Source of the DNA: Oscillospiraceae bacterium
Lineage (GTDB): Bacteria; Bacillota; Clostridia; Oscillospirales; Ruminococcaceae
NCBI GenBank assembly: GCA_021199335.1
Contig: JAJQIG010000018.1
Location: 32,210-96,209 of the forward strand
DNA length: 64,000 bases
Reading direction: 5' to 3'
Below the pieces are notes generated by a model. The model did not search any database and was not told where the DNA came from. It saw nothing but the letters and a program-made list of their open reading frames with translations. Position 1 is the first letter of the stretch, and each line of letters begins with the position of its first letter. Shown piece by piece: positions 9,176 through 19,023 of the stretch. The translations under genes and the position numbers were made by a program.

Positions 9176-9859
9176 ATGAAAGCATTGGTTTTATTCAGCG
9201 GCGGAGTTGACAGCACAACCTGCCTTGCCCTTGCAATTGACAGATACGGAAAGAACAACGTTGTCGCACTTTCAATCTCATATGGTCAAAAGCATACCAA
9301 AGAGGTTGAGGCTGCCGATAAAATTGCGACATATTATGGTGTTAAGCTCATTAAGCTTGATTTGTCGGATATGTTTAAATATTCCGATTGTTCTCTTTTA
9401 CAACATTCGGATAAGGAAATTCCACATGAAAGCTATGCCGAGCAGATAAAAAGATCGAACGGCTCCCCTGTTTCGACCTATGTTCCGTTCAGGAACGGTT
9501 TATTTATATCTTCTGCGGCGAGCATTGCACTTTCAGAGAGATGCGGAGTGATACTCTACGGCGCTCACGCCGATGATGCGGCGGGAAATGCATACCCTGA
9601 CTGCTCTGATGCATTCAACAACGCTATGAACACTGCGGTTCGTGAAGGCAGCGGACATCTGTTGAAGCTTGAAGCTCCGTTTGTCAAGATGAACAAGGCT
9701 GAAGTTGTTAAAACGGGACTCTCACTCAACGTTCCGTATGGGCTTACATGGAGCTGCTATGAGGGTCATGACAAACCCTGTGGAGTTTGCGGAACTTGCA
9801 TTGACCGCAAGGCTGCGTTTGAGGCAAACGGAGTCACGGACCCTTTGAAATATGACTGA
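9176..9859 (+). CDS. queC: 7-cyano-7-deazaguanine synthase (preQ0 synthase)
   Basis: ATP-dependent conversion of 7-carboxy-7-deazaguanine plus ammonia to preQ0. The PP-loop SGGVDSTT is at residues 8-15 and the C-terminal zinc site is formed by the Cys residues of the [15 protein letters not shown] region near residues 190-205. 227 residues is normal. AAAGGAG precedes the ATG at 9176. Separated from accA by 83 bp, it probably continues the same transcript, with queF overlapping its end. Confidence 0.96.
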   Translation: MKALVLFSGGVDSTTCLALAIDRYGKNNVVALSISYGQKHTKEVEAADKIATYYGVKLIKLDLSDMFKYSDCSLLQHSDKEIPHESYAEQIKRSNGSPVSTYVPFRNGLFISSAASIALSERCGVILYGAHADDAAGNAYPDCSDAFNNAMNTAVREGSGHLLKLEAPFVKMNKAEVVKTGLSLNVPYGLTWSCYEGHDKPCGVCGTCIDRKAAFEANGVTDPLKYD

Positions 9860-9875
9860 GAAAGGACTTTTTTAT

Positions 9876-10370
9876 ATGGGCAGAAGTCAATCGGAAACCG
9901 ATGGAATCACACTACTTGGGAATCAAAAAATAAAATATCCCGATAATTACGCTCCCGAGGTTCTTGAAACCTTTATCAACAAGCATCAGGATAATGACTA
10001 CTTCGTTAAATTCAATTGTCCCGAATTTACAAGCCTTTGCCCAATCACAGGGCAGCCTGATTTTGCGACAATTTACATTTCATATGTTCCGTCCGTAAAA
10101 ATGGTTGAGAGCAAATCGCTTAAATTATATTTATATAGTTTCAGAAATCACGGTGATTTTCACGAGGACTGCGTTAACACAATTATGAAAGACCTCATAA
10201 AGCTTATGGATCCAAAGTATATCGAAGTTTGGGGAAAATTCACTCCGCGCGGCGGAATTTCCATCGACCCCTACTGCAACTACGGAAAAAAAGGCACCTC
10301 ATGGGAGCAGGTTGCTGTTGAAAGGCTTACTCACCACGATCTTTACCCCGAAAAAGTGGATAATCGTTAA
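9876..10370 (+). CDS. queF: NADPH-dependent preQ0 reductase
   Basis: Reduces the nitrile of preQ0 to preQ1, the last soluble step before tRNA insertion. The 164-residue product belongs to the short, YkvM-type (unimodular) class. Visible landmarks are the catalytic Cys region [16 protein letters not shown] (about residues 45-60), the NADPH motif [15 protein letters not shown] ([13 protein letters not shown]), and the following DF/H residue. ATG at 9876 has AAAGGA 9 nt upstream; an in-frame ATG at 9852 inside queC is less likely. A strong hairpin terminator follows. Confidence 0.95.
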   Translation: MGRSQSETDGITLLGNQKIKYPDNYAPEVLETFINKHQDNDYFVKFNCPEFTSLCPITGQPDFATIYISYVPSVKMVESKSLKLYLYSFRNHGDFHEDCVNTIMKDLIKLMDPKYIEVWGKFTPRGGISIDPYCNYGKKGTSWEQVAVERLTHHDLYPEKVDNR

Positions 10371-10374
10371 ATAA

Positions 10375-10414
10375 AAAGAACTGTTGCACATTGTGAGATG
10401 CAACAGTTCTTTTT
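10375..10414. terminator. Bidirectional intrinsic terminator between queF and the convergent serine hydrolase gene
   Basis: 11-bp perfect stem (10378-10388 with 10399-10409, 10-nt loop) flanked by AAAAA on the left and TTTTT on the right, so it can stop transcripts from both sides. Confidence 0.9.
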
Positions 10415-10417
10415 CGC

Positions 10418-11668
10418 TTAACGCCCCACCTTAGCCGCAAGATGCAGATCATCCGCACATCTTGCGCAGTCACGGAAAAACTGTGTGTTAACCGATGAGG
10501 ATGTACTTCTTATGTAACCGACAATAAGATATGGAGAATCGGCATAGACTATTGCCGCTGCTCCAAGGGTATAAAAATCCTCCTGCGGGAGATAACCGTA
10601 CTTCTCACAAACGGTATATTCCGAAAGCTCGTCAGAAAACATATTGTTATGCTCCGCATTTTCAAGATATTCCTTCATTAAAGCGCCGTTTTCATGCTGT
10701 TCAATGAAATAAAATATATCCTTAAAATAAATTGCAGTTTGCCTCGGTGTAAGCTTAAACCAATAATTTTCATCTGTCATTCTCTGTGGAAGGTTAAGTG
10801 ACTCGGCAAGCTCGTTAAAGCAGTCCATTCCAATATAGTTAAAAAGCATTTTATACGCCGTATTATCGCTGTCCTCAATAGCGGCACGGGCAAGCTCCGC
10901 TGTACTGAACATTGTTCCGACAGGCTGATTATTTATAAGCTCGGAGCTTGAGTTAAGCACTTCCTCCGTCATTTCAAAGGTACGGTCAAGGTCGCTTTCG
11001 GAGCCGAGTACTGCCCTTACATATGGCGCTTTTATAATGCTTGCCGCAGAAAAGGCAGTATCGGCATTATATTCGGCGAAAGCGCCGCTCTCAAGGTCAA
11101 CATAGATAAATCCCGCATCGCCGTAGCGCTTGATGAGAACACTGTAGAGCTCATCCAAGGCGGCGCTTACATCCTCATCGCTTTCATCAATTTTCGATGT
11201 TATAAGCGTTGATGGTTCACCCTCTGCCATGCTTTCAAAGCTGTAAACAGGGCTATCTACAAGCAGACCCGTTTCAAGCTCGGGTTCATCTATGACAGGT
11301 TCGGTTTCCGTAATTACAGAAATTGTTTCTGCTGTTGTTTCCTCGGGCATTCTACCTGCGCTGACTGTTACCTTTATTACGGTATTTCCGGGTTCATAAG
11401 GCTCGTTTTCAGCAACGCTTTGCGATAAAATAACGCCGCTACCATAGTCAGAATATTCCTCGCTGTCGATTTCAAGAGTAAAGAATCTGCTGTAACACGC
11501 TTCAACATCCTCAACCGAATATCCGACAATGTCGGGCATAAGCTCGGTTTTTTCGGTACTGTCATCCTTCCTTATTACCATTACATAGAAGATTACAACA
11601 GCCGATGCAATAAGCGATACAACTATAATTACGATGCTTATAAGTTGCTCGGATTCATTCCTTTTCAT
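10418..11668 (-). CDS. Membrane-anchored PASTA-domain serine hydrolase, class A beta-lactamase-like
   Basis: 416 residues: short cytoplasmic N-terminus, one transmembrane helix (about 9-32), a PASTA domain (about 43-107, starting MPDIVGYSVEDVE and ending VIKVTVSAG), a Glu/Thr-rich linker, then a serine beta-lactamase-like domain from about residue 150. The active-site motifs are all present in order: SIIK (SxxK), SDN in EDSDNTAYKM, and KYG in place of KTG. PASTA domains bind muropeptides or beta-lactams, so this is a cell-wall associated enzyme or sensor rather than a classical secreted beta-lactamase. It is the last gene of an operon with an ABC ATPase and permease, 22 bp after the permease stop. 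AAAGGA precedes the ATG. Confidence 0.8.
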   Translation of the reverse strand: MKRNESEQLISIVIIVVSLIASAVVIFYVMVIRKDDSTEKTELMPDIVGYSVEDVEACYSRFFTLEIDSEEYSDYGSGVILSQSVAENEPYEPGNTVIKVTVSAGRMPEETTAETISVITETEPVIDEPELETGLLVDSPVYSFESMAEGEPSTLITSKIDESDEDVSAALDELYSVLIKRYGDAGFIYVDLESGAFAEYNADTAFSAASIIKAPYVRAVLGSESDLDRTFEMTEEVLNSSSELINNQPVGTMFSTAELARAAIEDSDNTAYKMLFNYIGMDCFNELAESLNLPQRMTDENYWFKLTPRQTAIYFKDIFYFIEQHENGALMKEYLENAEHNNMFSDELSEYTVCEKYGYLPQEDFYTLGAAAIVYADSPYLIVGYIRSTSSSVNTQFFRDCARCADDLHLAAKVGR

Positions 11669-11690
11669 TATGTCTGTTCCTTTCCATGGC

Positions 11691-14657
11691 TTATTCTATG
11701 GCTTTAAGTGAAGCCGCCATATCAATTTTCTTAAGTCTGAAATAAAGATAAACATCAACCGCAGCCGTAAACAAAATGGTCATTCCCGCAGCCGCAAGGA
11801 AACAATATGCCGGAATATCGGGCGCAAACATTACCGCATCAACCTCTGCGGTTTTTATTACAAACCCTTCAAAAAATATTCCAACAACAAGTCCGACAAT
11901 CATTCCAAGCATTGCTGAAGCAGTATTTTCCCTGTATATATACGCAGCGGTTTCTCCGTCATAAAAGCCGAGCACCTTTATTGTTGCAAGCTCATGTATT
12001 CGCTCATTTACATTTATATTCGCAAGGTTAAACATTACCACAAACGCAAGTGCGCCTGCGGCGGCTATTATTACCACAACAATCAGTGACAAGCTGCTTA
12101 CAAGGCTTCTGAACTTATCTACACCGCCCGAAGAATAGGTTATCGCAAGAACATCCTCGCGGTTAACAAGCGCCTCCGATAGGGTATCCTCCGCCGAAGC
12201 AGATATATCGGTCATATTGACATACACTATATTATTTTTTACTGAATTGTCAAATCCCGCTTTATCATACGCCGAAGAAGACATATAAACAAAGTTATAG
12301 GTATAATTTTCTGCAATTCCCATTACGGTGATATCATATCCGTTGTTGAAGTGAACCTTATCGCCTGTTTTAAGGTCAAGAACCCTTGAAAGCTTTTCAT
12401 TTATTATAATTCCATCTTCACTTACATCCAGCTCATCTTGGCTGACCCTTTCATGCAAATCCACGAACGTCCTGAATTGATCTTCATTTTCGGGAACAAC
12501 AAGATATACCTCCGCCGTTTCACCCTCCGAATTATAGATGTCGCACAGCTTTTGCATTGCATACATAGATTCGGATGCAATACCTGTTTCATTTATGCAT
12601 TCCGTGATTTTATCAAAATCAACCTTATCCTCATCGACTGCGATAAGTGCGTCATACTTGAAAACATCGACATACTGGCGGTCAACAATGCTTACAATCG
12701 AATAACGCAGACCGAATGCCGCAAGCAGAAGCGCCGTACAGCCGCCTACACCGATAATCGTCATAAACGCCCTGCTCTTGTATCGAAAAAGGTTGCGGAA
12801 GGTTACTTTTTGAGTAAATTTAAGTCTTTTCCAAAAGAAATCGAAACTCTCTAGGATGATACGCTTACCGTTTTTAGGCGGTTTTGCCCTCATAAGCTGC
12901 GCAGGACGGGATACAAGCTCTTTACGGCAGGAATAAAGAGATGCAAGGCTTGTACAAAGGCAAGCTACAAGCGTACAAATTATTCCATAGCTCCAAATAA
13001 ACGGTGTTTCAATCGATTCCTGTGCATACATCGACTGATAACACATAAATATTACTGACGGGAGCAACTTAAAACCTATAGCAAGACCAACCAATGCCCC
13101 CGGAATACTTGCAGCGAGAGCGTATAAAATATACTGTGAAATAATGTCAAACCTGCCATAACCTAAGGCTTTAAGCGTTCCAATCTGAATGCGCTGCTCC
13201 TCAACCATTCGGCCCATAGTGGTCCAGCAGACAAGGGCTGCGACAAGTATAAAAAATATCGGGAAAACCTTTGCAATGGCATCAATTCTGTCACAATCTT
13301 CACCATAATTAGAAAAATAGGGATAGTAATCATCACGATTGAAAACATACCACTGCGCATCCTTGACGGCTTCGGCAACGTCATTTTCCGCATCGGCAAT
13401 TTCAGCCTTTGCATTGGCAATCTCGACTTCGCCGTCTGCAATTTCAACCGCAGCATCATCAAGCTCCCTGCGGGCATCGTCAAGGCTTTGTTCGGCTTCA
13501 AGAATATTTTCATTAAGAGCGGAAATATATTGCTCTATCCCCTGTTTTGATGCTGACTTTGTTCCGTCATCGTACTCAGTCGGGGTCATCATATAAGCCA
13601 TAATAAGCTGCTCAAGAATTCCATCCGTTGCAAAGGAATCCCCCTTATTAAGTGAATCGATTTTATTGTAAACCTCGTCTGTACCCTGTGCGGTTTCCGT
13701 TTCATAATCGGAGAGAATTTCGTTCAGCTCGTTTACAACGGAGCTTAAATCATCAATGATTAATTCGCCGTCATGATACTCCTTTTCACCATCCGCAAGC
13801 TGTTCCCTTGCATCGGAAAGCTCGGATTCAGCATCGGACAATTCAGCCTTTGCATCATTTATTTCATCATAGGCTTCATCTGTAATTTTCTGCACACGGC
13901 TTTCTACCATTACATCTGCAATTTCCTCATAATCACTTATGCAGGCAGCAACGTAATCGCTGTATTTCTCCTTAAAAGGGTCGAGCTCATCTGCGCCTTT
14001 CAGTGAAACATAGACATCCGTATAAACCTCAAGCGAGAAATTCTCCTCAGGAACAAGAACTCCGCCGTTTATTACGCCGTTACCGATAGAGGTTGTTCCC
14101 CTTTCAAAAGCAATATACATAGGAAATTGGACATATCCGACAACGGTGTATTCCGCAGATTTTAGGGTATCCTCAATCACATCATCGCCCGATGCTTCAA
14201 GAGTGATAACATCACCGATTGCAGGGGTTTCGGATGAATAAAATTTATAATCAACCACACACTCGGATGAATTTTCCGGGAATCTGCCCTCGGTAAGCTT
14301 GGGAATATTAATACTGCTGTTGGGATTATAGGAATAAACCTTTGCGACCTTGCGGCTGATATTCTCACAGCTTATGTAAAGGTCGGCAGTATAGCCAGCC
14401 TCTGCAAGCTCCGCATTTTCGTACTGCAATATTGCCTCCAGCTCGTCATCCTCAAAACCCAGAGTCGAAATCAGGTGTATATCGTCAAGATTTTGCTCGG
14501 TATAGGATTTCCATGCAGCCTTTTTCATATCGGGACCGGCTGCCTTTATTCCCGCATAAAATCCACAGCCTATTGCGATAATTATGAAAATTGCCGCAAA
14601 TCTTCCAAAGCTGTTTTTCACGCTGCGGAATGTACTTAATATCAAGGCCTTCTTCAT
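11691..14657 (-). CDS. FtsX/MacB-type ABC transporter permease with extracellular coiled coil
   Basis: About 988 residues. A transmembrane helix near residues 15-37 is followed by a large extracellular region containing a long Ala/Glu/Asp-rich coiled coil (about 255-300 and 390-445, heptads such as AELSDAESELSDAREQ). Membrane segments return near residue 490 with the FtsX-domain signature RxQIGTLKALGY, and a second FtsX domain closes the protein with LATIKVLGFYDGE. The duplicated FtsX arrangement with coiled-coil stalk is typical of Firmicutes lipoprotein/peptide or envelope-stress ABC systems (SalY/MacB-like). The ATPase gene is immediately upstream. ATG at 14657 is chosen over a nearby TTG at 14663; both share the AAAGGA site. 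Confidence 0.88.
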   Translation of the reverse strand: MKKALILSTFRSVKNSFGRFAAIFIIIAIGCGFYAGIKAAGPDMKKAAWKSYTEQNLDDIHLISTLGFEDDELEAILQYENAELAEAGYTADLYISCENISRKVAKVYSYNPNSSINIPKLTEGRFPENSSECVVDYKFYSSETPAIGDVITLEASGDDVIEDTLKSAEYTVVGYVQFPMYIAFERGTTSIGNGVINGGVLVPEENFSLEVYTDVYVSLKGADELDPFKEKYSDYVAACISDYEEIADVMVESRVQKITDEAYDEINDAKAELSDAESELSDAREQLADGEKEYHDGELIIDDLSSVVNELNEILSDYETETAQGTDEVYNKIDSLNKGDSFATDGILEQLIMAYMMTPTEYDDGTKSASKQGIEQYISALNENILEAEQSLDDARRELDDAAVEIADGEVEIANAKAEIADAENDVAEAVKDAQWYVFNRDDYYPYFSNYGEDCDRIDAIAKVFPIFFILVAALVCWTTMGRMVEEQRIQIGTLKALGYGRFDIISQYILYALAASIPGALVGLAIGFKLLPSVIFMCYQSMYAQESIETPFIWSYGIICTLVACLCTSLASLYSCRKELVSRPAQLMRAKPPKNGKRIILESFDFFWKRLKFTQKVTFRNLFRYKSRAFMTIIGVGGCTALLLAAFGLRYSIVSIVDRQYVDVFKYDALIAVDEDKVDFDKITECINETGIASESMYAMQKLCDIYNSEGETAEVYLVVPENEDQFRTFVDLHERVSQDELDVSEDGIIINEKLSRVLDLKTGDKVHFNNGYDITVMGIAENYTYNFVYMSSSAYDKAGFDNSVKNNIVYVNMTDISASAEDTLSEALVNREDVLAITYSSGGVDKFRSLVSSLSLIVVVIIAAAGALAFVVMFNLANINVNERIHELATIKVLGFYDGETAAYIYRENTASAMLGMIVGLVVGIFFEGFVIKTAEVDAVMFAPDIPAYCFLAAAGMTILFTAAVDVYLYFRLKKIDMAASLKAIE

Positions 14658-14678
14658 ACACAAACCATTCCTTTCAGC

Positions 14679-15380
14679 CTACCACTCAATTTCCTCAACG
14701 GGAACGGGATGCTCATTAATTGTTATATTGGCAACCTTACTGCTTTTTATTGTGATAACCCTATCTGCCATAGGTGTAATTGCCTGATTATGGGTAATAA
14801 CAACGACGGTCATACCCGATTTCCGACAAGTATCCTGCAAAAGCTTGAGAATAGTTTTTCCCGTATTATAATCGAGGGCACCTGTTGGTTCATCACAGAG
14901 GAGCAGCTTAGGGGATTTTGCAAGCGCCCTTGCAATAGAAACTCTTTGCTGTTCTCCCCCGGAAAGCTGTGCAGGAAAATTATCGAGCCTATCTCCAAGC
15001 CCAACCTGCTTCAGAACCTCTTCGGCATCAAGAGCGTTTTTGCATATCTGAGTTGCAAGCTCAACATTTTCCTTTGCCGTAAGATTTTGAACAAGGTTAT
15101 AAAATTGAAAAACGAAGCCAATATCATAGCGTCGATATGTAATCATCCTTTTGGAGTTAAACTTTGCAATATCTGTTCCGTCAACAATGATTTCGCCTTC
15201 ATCGCATCTATCCATTCCTCCGAGCATATTAAGGACTGTGGTTTTTCCCGCTCCGCTCGCACCAACAATTACTGCAAACTCGCCTTTTTCTATCTCAAAG
15301 CTTACTCCGTCGGACGCTGAAATAGTAACTTCACCCATTTTGTATCTTTTATACACATTTTTCAATTCAACATAGCTCAT
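14679..15380 (-). CDS. ABC transporter ATP-binding protein (MacB/LolD-like)
   Basis: 233-residue ATPase with Walker [10 protein letters not shown] (about residues 39-47), Q-loop, ABC signature LSGGEQQR, Walker [13 protein letters not shown] and the switch His in VVITHN. The sequence class is that of LolD/MacB/SalX ATPases that partner FtsX-type permeases by a mechanical, non-transport-substrate-pore mechanism. ATG at 15380 follows GGAAGGG. The operon order is ATPase, permease, PASTA-serine hydrolase. Confidence 0.93.
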   Translation of the reverse strand: MSYVELKNVYKRYKMGEVTISASDGVSFEIEKGEFAVIVGASGAGKTTVLNMLGGMDRCDEGEIIVDGTDIAKFNSKRMITYRRYDIGFVFQFYNLVQNLTAKENVELATQICKNALDAEEVLKQVGLGDRLDNFPAQLSGGEQQRVSIARALAKSPKLLLCDEPTGALDYNTGKTILKLLQDTCRKSGMTVVVITHNQAITPMADRVITIKSSKVANITINEHPVPVEEIEW

Positions 15381-15508
15381 AATAATACCCTTCCGTACAA
15401 AATCATACAACAATTCATCTTTTTTCATTATAACACAAAATTCGACAATTTTAAAGGAAAAATAAAGAAAAATTAGGGACATACCAAAACCGATATGCCC
15501 CTTTAAAA

Positions 15509-17761
15509 CTATTTCTCGTTCTTATCGCAATAAACAATGCCAAGACCTACGGTACTCATATAGCACCTGCCGTAAACATTCATGTCGCCGACAATAAATG
15601 CGCCGTTTCCCGTTCCTCCGAACTGATGAAGATCATCGTTTACTCTTACCCACGTTTCACCGTTATCCTCTGACATATATATACCCTTTGTGTCGTTATC
15701 CTTTGTTGTTCCGTAAATGTATATAACGTATGGATCACCGTCATTCTTTGCCTTTCCTATACCCACAGCTTCACAGTAAACAACGTTAGGCACAAGCTCG
15801 GAGCTTTCACCATGGTTTGTCGCTTTAAAAAGTCCCGCACCGTTCGGGATATAGAATGTACCCTCCTCACCGGGAACTACACAGAGCCTTTTAAAGCTCG
15901 GATTAACAAGAGCCATTTTAGAGAAGGTAACTCCGCCATCGGAGCTAAGATATACATTGCTGTTTCCGCAGCCATACACATAACTGCTGTTTTCAGGATC
16001 TCCTATAAGATAAAGATTGCCGCCGACTATACCTGTGCAGGCATTCCATGTTTTGCCCCAATTCTCCGTATAGAACGCTTTAAGCGCATTCTCTGGACTC
16101 CAAACAAGGCGGGAACCATCAGCGGTGAGGGCAACGCTTCCGTTATAGTAAACCTTTCCCTCTTCAGGGGAGTTGGTGATAAAGCTCCATGTATTTCCGC
16201 CGTCCGTTGAATAAGTGAGAAGCTGCTCGCTTTCGCTGCCGCCGACCTTAACCCATATATCTGTGTTCTGCGAAGCAATTGCCATACCCGTTGTTGAACC
16301 GATTTTGTCCTGATGACGTTCTGCCGGAGTATAAATATCCTCATGAACAAACCCATCATAATCAAGCGTTGCAGAAACAAGCGGTTCGCCCTCAATGGAA
16401 ATGAGTTCCATAGGAACAGTTTCCTCTATTCCCCTTGCGTTAAAGTAAAATTCGGGAGAGTCACTCCATATGTTGTCGCAGGCAAAAATTCCGTTACCCG
16501 ATGTTACCATAATTTCATCCGAATTAAAAGGATTTATCGCCATTGAACAGCACCAATGCATAGCGCAGTCCTCAATCCATGGTATGCCGCCCGTAGACAT
16601 CGATGCATTTTCAATAACATTTGTCCATGTTTTTCCGCCGTCCGTGGATGTATAGAACACATCTCCGAACGATCCGTTTGGCTGCTCCTTCCATATACCC
16701 GTTGAAACAAGAACAAGCCTGTTATCATCATTCGGATCTATAACAATATCGCCGTAGGACTGAAATTCAGGGGAAATTTTCTCCGCCGATTTATCCGAAG
16801 CGTTGTATCTGTAAACATCGCCGAGAGCGCAGTTCCAGGGTCCCTCATTGTTCGCATAAACAACATAAACATTTCCCTGAGAATCAAGCTTTATTCTCTC
16901 CGGCATATAATCATTGATGGCATTTTCAACCACAGACCAACTGTTTCCACCATCCTCGGAAACAAAGAGATTGCCATCATCCGTTCCCTTTTGTGAAACG
17001 GAAGCGTAAATCCTCTGGGATACACCATCCTTTTCGCTTGACGGATCAAACACAATTACATTTATTCCCACGCCGTTAGCGGTTGAAGTTACAGGGAAGC
17101 TGCTCACGGATTCCCATGTATATCCGCCATCGGTGCTTTTAATCATACCGCCTGTTCTTCCTCCGACAAAAATCACATCTCCGTTATTAGGGTCAACCGC
17201 AATTCTCTCGCCGTTTCCCCTTCCCATGCCGTTGCCGTGAACCTTAATTTGGTCGGTAAGCTCGATTACCTCGAAGGTTTCGCCATAATCGGAGGATTTA
17301 AGCAGAGCCGTTTTACCATTGCTGAAATAATCCGTTCCTGCAAGGAGATATACCTTTGAAGCATCATTTGGATCAACTGCAAGTCCGTCAATTCCAAGCA
17401 GACCTTTATCATCGTCCGAAACCCAATAGCTGATGGATTTCCAACGCTGCTCCTCCTCAGACCAACGATAAGCGCCGCCGACATCGGTCCTTGCATAATA
17501 AACACCCTCCTCGCAGGTGCTGAAAACTCCCGTTACAAATCCGCCGCCGCCGATTTCAACCTGACCGTACGACCAGTCGCTGTTAACAAAGACATCAGCC
17601 GCAGCATCGGATGCTGCAGTTTCCGACACAGATGATGCCGAATCGGTATCCTCGCCCACATCTTCGCCACTATCGGTACAACCGACAAAAGCGGATACCG
17701 AAACAAAAAGCGCTGTTACAGCCGCCACAGTTTTTCTGAAGAAAATATTGTTTTTAACCAT
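15509..17761 (-). CDS. GH74-family xyloglucanase-like lipoprotein
   Basis: 750-residue secreted protein. A hydrophobic signal segment (about 9-25) ends in FVGC, a plausible but imperfect lipobox, followed by a Ser/Asp/Glu-rich linker. From residue 60 the GH74 hallmarks appear: VxIGGGGFVTGV, then YARTDVGGAYRW, where the Asp corresponds to a predicted catalytic acid/base, and GLAVDPND. At least seven Asp-box motifs of the form S-x-D-x-G-x-T-[WF] mark the two seven-bladed beta-propellers. GH74 enzymes cut the beta-glucan backbone of xyloglucan. Other BNR/sortilin-type propellers share Asp-boxes, but the N-terminal match favours GH74. Divergent from a WYL regulator. Confidence 0.85.
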   Translation of the reverse strand: MVKNNIFFRKTVAAVTALFVSVSAFVGCTDSGEDVGEDTDSASSVSETAASDAAADVFVNSDWSYGQVEIGGGGFVTGVFSTCEEGVYYARTDVGGAYRWSEEEQRWKSISYWVSDDDKGLLGIDGLAVDPNDASKVYLLAGTDYFSNGKTALLKSSDYGETFEVIELTDQIKVHGNGMGRGNGERIAVDPNNGDVIFVGGRTGGMIKSTDGGYTWESVSSFPVTSTANGVGINVIVFDPSSEKDGVSQRIYASVSQKGTDDGNLFVSEDGGNSWSVVENAINDYMPERIKLDSQGNVYVVYANNEGPWNCALGDVYRYNASDKSAEKISPEFQSYGDIVIDPNDDNRLVLVSTGIWKEQPNGSFGDVFYTSTDGGKTWTNVIENASMSTGGIPWIEDCAMHWCCSMAINPFNSDEIMVTSGNGIFACDNIWSDSPEFYFNARGIEETVPMELISIEGEPLVSATLDYDGFVHEDIYTPAERHQDKIGSTTGMAIASQNTDIWVKVGGSESEQLLTYSTDGGNTWSFITNSPEEGKVYYNGSVALTADGSRLVWSPENALKAFYTENWGKTWNACTGIVGGNLYLIGDPENSSYVYGCGNSNVYLSSDGGVTFSKMALVNPSFKRLCVVPGEEGTFYIPNGAGLFKATNHGESSELVPNVVYCEAVGIGKAKNDGDPYVIYIYGTTKDNDTKGIYMSEDNGETWVRVNDDLHQFGGTGNGAFIVGDMNVYGRCYMSTVGLGIVYCDKNEK

Positions 17762-17853
17762 AATTAACCTCCGTTGTTTGCCAAATATATCTAAAAAATA
17801 TCAGCATAAATTGAAAACGATTTCACAATTTGCTCCGACAATTACTCTTTAAA

Positions 17854-17882
17854 ATTATAGAATATAATATACAAAAAGTCAA
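17854..17882 (-). promoter_or_regulatory. SigA-type promoter of the GH74 gene
   Basis: Read on the minus strand: TTGACT (17877-17882), 17-bp spacer, TATAAT (17854-17859), 92 bp upstream of the GH74 start codon. Confidence 0.75.
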
Positions 17883-17940
17883 TAGTTTTTTTGTTAATTG
17901 GTGAATACTTCGGCATTGATGCAAAAGCGGTAAAAAAATG

Positions 17941-17969
17941 TTGATTTTTTTATTGAAAAATGGTATAAT
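17941..17969 (+). promoter_or_regulatory. SigA-type promoter of the WYL regulator
   Basis: TTGATT (17941-17946), 17-bp T-rich spacer, TATAAT (17964-17969), 34 bp before the ATG. It is back to back with the GH74 promoter, with 58 bp between the two -35 boxes. Confidence 0.75.
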
Positions 17970-18003
17970 TTATTTCGTAAAATTATTTGGGAAGTGATTA
18001 AAT

Positions 18004-18999
18004 ATGTCAAAATCCAAAGCCTACCCCAATCAACATTTGAAGATGCTTTATCTTTCTAAAATTTTCATTGAACAAACCGATGAAGAACACCAAATTACTA
18101 CAACGGAGATTACGAAGATGCTTGCCCATTACGGCGTTTCGGCAGAAAGAAAGGCACTTTACAGGGATATTAACGACCTTATAGAATTTGGTATGGATAT
18201 TATCATAACCAAAAGCAATAAAAACAGCTACTACCTCGGAAGCAGAGAGTTTGAGCTCCCGGAACTTAAACTTCTTGCTGACGCAGTTTGTTCCGCAAAA
18301 TTTCTTACCGAAAAAAAGTCAAATCAGCTTCTCGAAAAGATTGAGTCGCTTGCAGGCGTACATCAGGGAAGCCTTATCGGGCGTCAGATTTATGTTGCGG
18401 ACAGGGTGAAATCGATCAATGAACAGATTTACATAAACGTTGATGCTATTCACAATGCAATAGATCAAAAAAAGCAGATTTCTTTCAGATATTTTGACTA
18501 CGGCATTGACAAAAGACCCGTTTACCGTGAAGGAACAAGGGTTGCTTCTCCCTACTCCCTTATATGGTGCGATGAAAAATATTACCTTGTTGCATACTAT
18601 TTGAAATATCCGGACGACCTCACAAACTTCCGTGTTGACCGTATGTCCGATATAAAAATACTTGACGATGACATTTTAGTTTCACCCGAAAAATTTAACG
18701 TTTCCGAATACATGAATTCCACATTTTCTATGTTCAGCGGGGATGTAATCAACGCTGAGCTTAAATTTCACAAAAGCCTCATCAATCCCGTTCTTGACAG
18801 ATTCGGCATGGGCGCGGCAATAAAACGACTTGATGAAGAAAATTTTGTTGTAAAAGCACCAATCAAAGCGACCGGTCCGTTCTTCGGCTGGCTTTTCCAA
18901 TTTGGGAGCAAGGCTTCAATACACAAACCCACCGAACTTAAAGAGCAATACAAATATATGCTGAAATCGGTTTTTGAAAATGAGAATACCGAGGAATAA
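18004..18999 (+). CDS. HTH/WYL-domain transcriptional regulator (YafY type)
   Basis: 331 residues. An N-terminal winged helix-turn-helix (about 10-75; ITTTEITKML ... ERKALYRDINDLIEFG) is followed by a WYL domain (about 140-235; RVASPYSLIWCDEKYYLVAYY, FRVDRMSDIKIL) and a C-terminal WCX extension. WYL proteins bind ligands, often nucleotides or nucleic acids, and control diverse genes. The gene is divergent from the GH74 gene and 24 bp upstream of the kinase gene, so it may control one or both. Confidence 0.88.
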   Translation: MSKSKAYPNQHLKMLYLSKIFIEQTDEEHQITTTEITKMLAHYGVSAERKALYRDINDLIEFGMDIIITKSNKNSYYLGSREFELPELKLLADAVCSAKFLTEKKSNQLLEKIESLAGVHQGSLIGRQIYVADRVKSINEQIYINVDAIHNAIDQKKQISFRYFDYGIDKRPVYREGTRVASPYSLIWCDEKYYLVAYYLKYPDDLTNFRVDRMSDIKILDDDILVSPEKFNVSEYMNSTFSMFSGDVINAELKFHKSLINPVLDRFGMGAAIKRLDEENFVVKAPIKATGPFFGWLFQFGSKASIHKPTELKEQYKYMLKSVFENENTEE

Positions 19000-19023
19000 T
19001 TCTGTAAGGAGCATAATCTTAAA

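Noticed and set aside
10418..11668. Classical beta-lactamase resistance gene
   Set aside because: The protein is membrane-anchored with a PASTA domain and has KYG in place of KTG, so antibiotic hydrolysis should not be assumed.
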